A stretch of DNA of 8,027 bases from Phenylobacterium sp. CCH9-H3. Its GTDB lineage: Bacteria > Pseudomonadota > Alphaproteobacteria > Caulobacterales > Caulobacteraceae. Positions within the stretch are counted from its first letter, which is position 1. Each line of letters begins with the position of its first letter. Below, piece after piece: positions 5,927-8,027 of this stretch. The notes under the pieces are model-generated. The model searched no databases, was not told where the DNA came from, and saw only the letters and a program-made list of their open reading frames with translations. The stretch lies in contig NZ_LSJI01000293.1 of assembly GCF_001557235.1 (NCBI RefSeq), forward strand, positions 1-8,027. The letters are read 5' to 3'. The position numbers were made by a program, and so were the translations under genes.

Positions 5927-8027
5927 ATGAACCAGTTTTCGAAGCGTCGGCTGTTTGCGAGCGCCTGTGTCGCGCTGGCCATGACCGGGACCACCGCGGT
6001 GGCCGCCGACGGGGCGGCCGATGGCGCGGCCGACGTGAGCGAAGTGGTCGTCACCGGCAGCCGCATCAAGCGCACCGACATCACCGGCGTCGGTCCGGCC
6101 ACGGTGGTGACCGAGGAGGCGATCGCCCGCACCGGCGTGGCGAACGTCGAGACCATCCTTCAGCGCCTGCCGGCCTCGGCGGGGAACGCCGGCGGCCAAA
6201 CCAACGCCTATTGGACCGGCAACGGCTACGGCACCGCCCAGGTGAACCTGCGCGGGATGGGCATCAACCGGACCCTGGTGCTGCTGAACGGCCGCCGCGT
6301 CGTCTACGGCGGCACGGGCGCCAACAGCGCGGTCGACCTGAACACCATCCCCGCCGCCATCATCGGCCGCATCGACGTGCTGAAGGACGGCGCCTCGGCG
6401 ATCTACGGCGCCGACGCGGTGGCTGGCGTGGTCAACATCATCACCCGCAACGACTTCGAAGGAGTCCAGGTCACCGGCAAGTACGGGGTCACCGACGAGG
6501 GCGACGGCGAGGAGTACACCGGCGACCTGCTGTGGGGCCTGCGCGGCGAGAAGGGCGGCTTCACCGCGGCGGTGAACTACCAGAAGACCAAGCCCGTCAA
6601 CATGGCCGACCGCGAGCCCTGCGGCCTGGGCGAAGTCGGCGGCCGGCTGGTCTGCGTGGGCAGCGCCTCGACCATCGGCGGCCGCGCCGTGCTGCCCAAC
6701 GGCCAGCAGATCAACTTCAACCAGACGCCCGGCGGCAACGGCAACTTCTTCGAGCCCTACAGCGCCGCCAAGCACAACTTCAACTCCAACTCGTTCCTCA
6801 ACGCGGTGAGCGCCATCGAGCGGATCAGCGTCGGCGTGTTCGGCGACTATGACCTCACCGACGACGTCGAACTGTTCGGCGAGTTCATGTTCACGAACCG
6901 CGAGAGCGATCAGATCGCCACGCCGGGCACCCTGCGGAACCTGGTGATCCCGGCCGCCAACCGGACCAATCCCACCGGCCAGCAGATCACCCTCATCCAG
7001 CGCCGCCTGGCTGAGCCGGGCCCTCGCCAGTTCTTCCAGGAGACCGACACCTGGCGGCTGGTGGGGGGCCTGCGCGGCAAGTTCGCTGGGGACTGGACCT
7101 GGGAAGTGGCCGGCAACTGGGGCAAGACCACCGGCGTCGACGGCTCCACCAACATCGCCAACCTGCAGCGCGTCGGCGAGACCCTCGCCGCCTGTCTGCC
7201 GGGCGCCACCACCACGGCCCCTTGCGGCGACTACCTGGGCGCGGGCGACCTGACCCCGCAGGTGCTGAACTACATCCTGGCCACCACCCGCGACAACGGC
7301 GGCAACGAGCAGAAGAGCGTCACCGCCGACATCACCGGCACGCTCTTCCAGCTGCCGGCCGGCCCGCTGGCGGTGGCCGCGGGCGCCGTCTACCGCGAGG
7401 AGGTCGGCTATCGGAACCCGGACGCCCTGACGGTCCTCGGGGTCGCCAACACCAACCAGCAGCAGCCGATCCGCGGCCAGGTGAAGACCAAGGAAGCCTA
7501 TGCCGAGCTGTCGGCGCCGCTGCTGGCGGACATGCCGATGGTCGAGCGCCTCGAGCTCAACGCCGCCGCGCGCTACTCGGACTACAACCTGTTCGGGGAC
7601 AACTGGACCTACAAGCTGGGCCTCGACTGGACGGTGATCGATGGCCTGCGCCTCCGCGCCACCTACGGCACCGGTTTCCGCATCCCGAGCGTCCCCGAAC
7701 TGTTCGGCGGGGTGGCCGAGGGCAACCTGACCACGACCGATCCGTGCAGCCGCTACTCCACCAGCACCAACGCCACGCTGGTCGCCAACTGCCGCGCCTC
7801 CGGCGTGCCGGCCGGCTATGTGCAGCTCGGCAACACGGTGCTGACCACGGTCGGCGGCAATCAGAACCTGCAGCCGGAGAAGTCCGAGAACCTGACCCTC
7901 GGCGTAGTGTACCAGCCCACCTATGTGGCCGGTCTCTCGGTGACGGTCGACTACTTCGACATCAAGATCGACGACGCCATCCGCAACATCCCGGGCTCGA
8001 CGAAGCTGTCGGTCTGCTACGCCAGCG
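5927..8027 (+). CDS. TonB-dependent outer membrane receptor, 3' end beyond window
   Basis: This outer membrane beta-barrel with an N-terminal plug imports a bound substrate using TonB-ExbBD energy. The frame is open from ATG 5927 to the window edge, 700 codons; comparable receptors are about 900-1000 residues, so the last strands are missing. Residues 1-27 are a signal peptide (ends AVAA-D). The TonB box region is SEVVVTGSRI at 38-47. The plug (about 58-175) shows NLRGMG at 107-112, LVLLNGRRV, then DGASAIYGADAVAGVVNIIT starting at 154. Barrel segments follow with alternating aromatic strands, for example ARYSDYN and GTGFRIPSVPELF. Cysteines come in close pairs (232/243, 423/433, 607/622, plus 697), suggesting disulfide-closed outer loops. 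A strong ribosome site (GAGGG) lies just upstream. No Fur box is seen before it, and no substrate-specific motif, so calling it a siderophore or metal receptor would be a guess based only on neighbours. Confidence 0.93.
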   Translation, partial: MNQFSKRRLFASACVALAMTGTTAVAADGAADGAADVSEVVVTGSRIKRTDITGVGPATVVTEEAIARTGVANVETILQRLPASAGNAGGQTNAYWTGNGYGTAQVNLRGMGINRTLVLLNGRRVVYGGTGANSAVDLNTIPAAIIGRIDVLKDGASAIYGADAVAGVVNIITRNDFEGVQVTGKYGVTDEGDGEEYTGDLLWGLRGEKGGFTAAVNYQKTKPVNMADREPCGLGEVGGRLVCVGSASTIGGRAVLPNGQQINFNQTPGGNGNFFEPYSAAKHNFNSNSFLNAVSAIERISVGVFGDYDLTDDVELFGEFMFTNRESDQIATPGTLRNLVIPAANRTNPTGQQITLIQRRLAEPGPRQFFQETDTWRLVGGLRGKFAGDWTWEVAGNWGKTTGVDGSTNIANLQRVGETLAACLPGATTTAPCGDYLGAGDLTPQVLNYILATTRDNGGNEQKSVTADITGTLFQLPAGPLAVAAGAVYREEVGYRNPDALTVLGVANTNQQQPIRGQVKTKEAYAELSAPLLADMPMVERLELNAAARYSDYNLFGDNWTYKLGLDWTVIDGLRLRATYGTGFRIPSVPELFGGVAEGNLTTTDPCSRYSTSTNATLVANCRASGVPAGYVQLGNTVLTTVGGNQNLQPEKSENLTLGVVYQPTYVAGLSVTVDYFDIKIDDAIRNIPGSTKLSVCYAS

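Noticed and set aside
5685..5930. 81-codon plus-strand open frame ending at the receptor start
   Set aside because: It starts with GTG without a ribosome site, crosses the AT-rich palindrome and has no recognisable product; it is more likely leader DNA.
5777..6775. 332-codon minus-strand open frame
   Set aside because: It is antisense to the TonB-dependent receptor, whose plug motifs make the plus strand the coding one; the antisense product is low-complexity and reflects GC-rich codon bias.
1..8027. Possible CRISPR array, tRNA, rRNA or insertion sequence
   Set aside because: I saw no regularly spaced direct repeats, cloverleaf-like sequence, ribosomal motif or transposase on either strand.

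Overview
This is a GC-rich stretch with codons ending mostly in G or C. It suggests an alphaproteobacterium of the Caulobacter/Phenylobacterium kind: the TonB-dependent receptor plug is of the type common in Caulobacterales, and the Czc/Cus-type outer membrane protein and cytochrome c-FTR1 permease fit that setting. The genus is an inference, not a proof.

Layout. Positions 1-5009 hold minus-strand genes for copper and iron handling. In transcription order they are a cytochrome c/FTR1 iron permease (4943-3021), a gap with a hairpin, copC (2792-2424), copD (2420-1488, three bases after copC), an 85-base gap with a perfect FNR/FixK-type box, a small exported Cys/His-rich protein (1402-1028), and a TolC/CzcC-family outer membrane efflux protein (959 down to the window edge, 3' end missing). 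Positions 5025-5492 carry decayed minus-strand remnants of two metal genes: the middle of a copper-type P1B ATPase, joined directly to the zinc-binding C-terminal part of a Zur/Fur-type repressor. Positions 5493-5926 are intergenic and comparatively AT-rich, with two short dyads but no gene I can support. From 5927 to the right edge a plus-strand TonB-dependent receptor runs out of the window (700 codons seen).

How it fits together. CopC binds Cu(II) in the periplasm and CopD is its membrane partner. The small Cys/His protein and the TolC-family channel look like the start of a heavy-metal RND efflux operon whose adaptor and pump would lie beyond the left edge. The FTR1 permease imports iron, and a 13-of-15 match to the Fur consensus overlaps its likely promoter. 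That box lies inside the longest reading frame, so the true start is best placed at a downstream GTG directly before a clean signal peptide. The FNR-type box is spaced as in a class II activator promoter in front of the small protein, hinting that low oxygen (when Cu(I) predominates) switches on the efflux genes. The receptor may feed metal complexes across the outer membrane, but its substrate cannot be read from the sequence.

The most interesting points are the Zur/ATPase fossil, the Fur box with its start correction, the FNR box in a copper cluster, and the uncharacterised Cys/His-rich protein.
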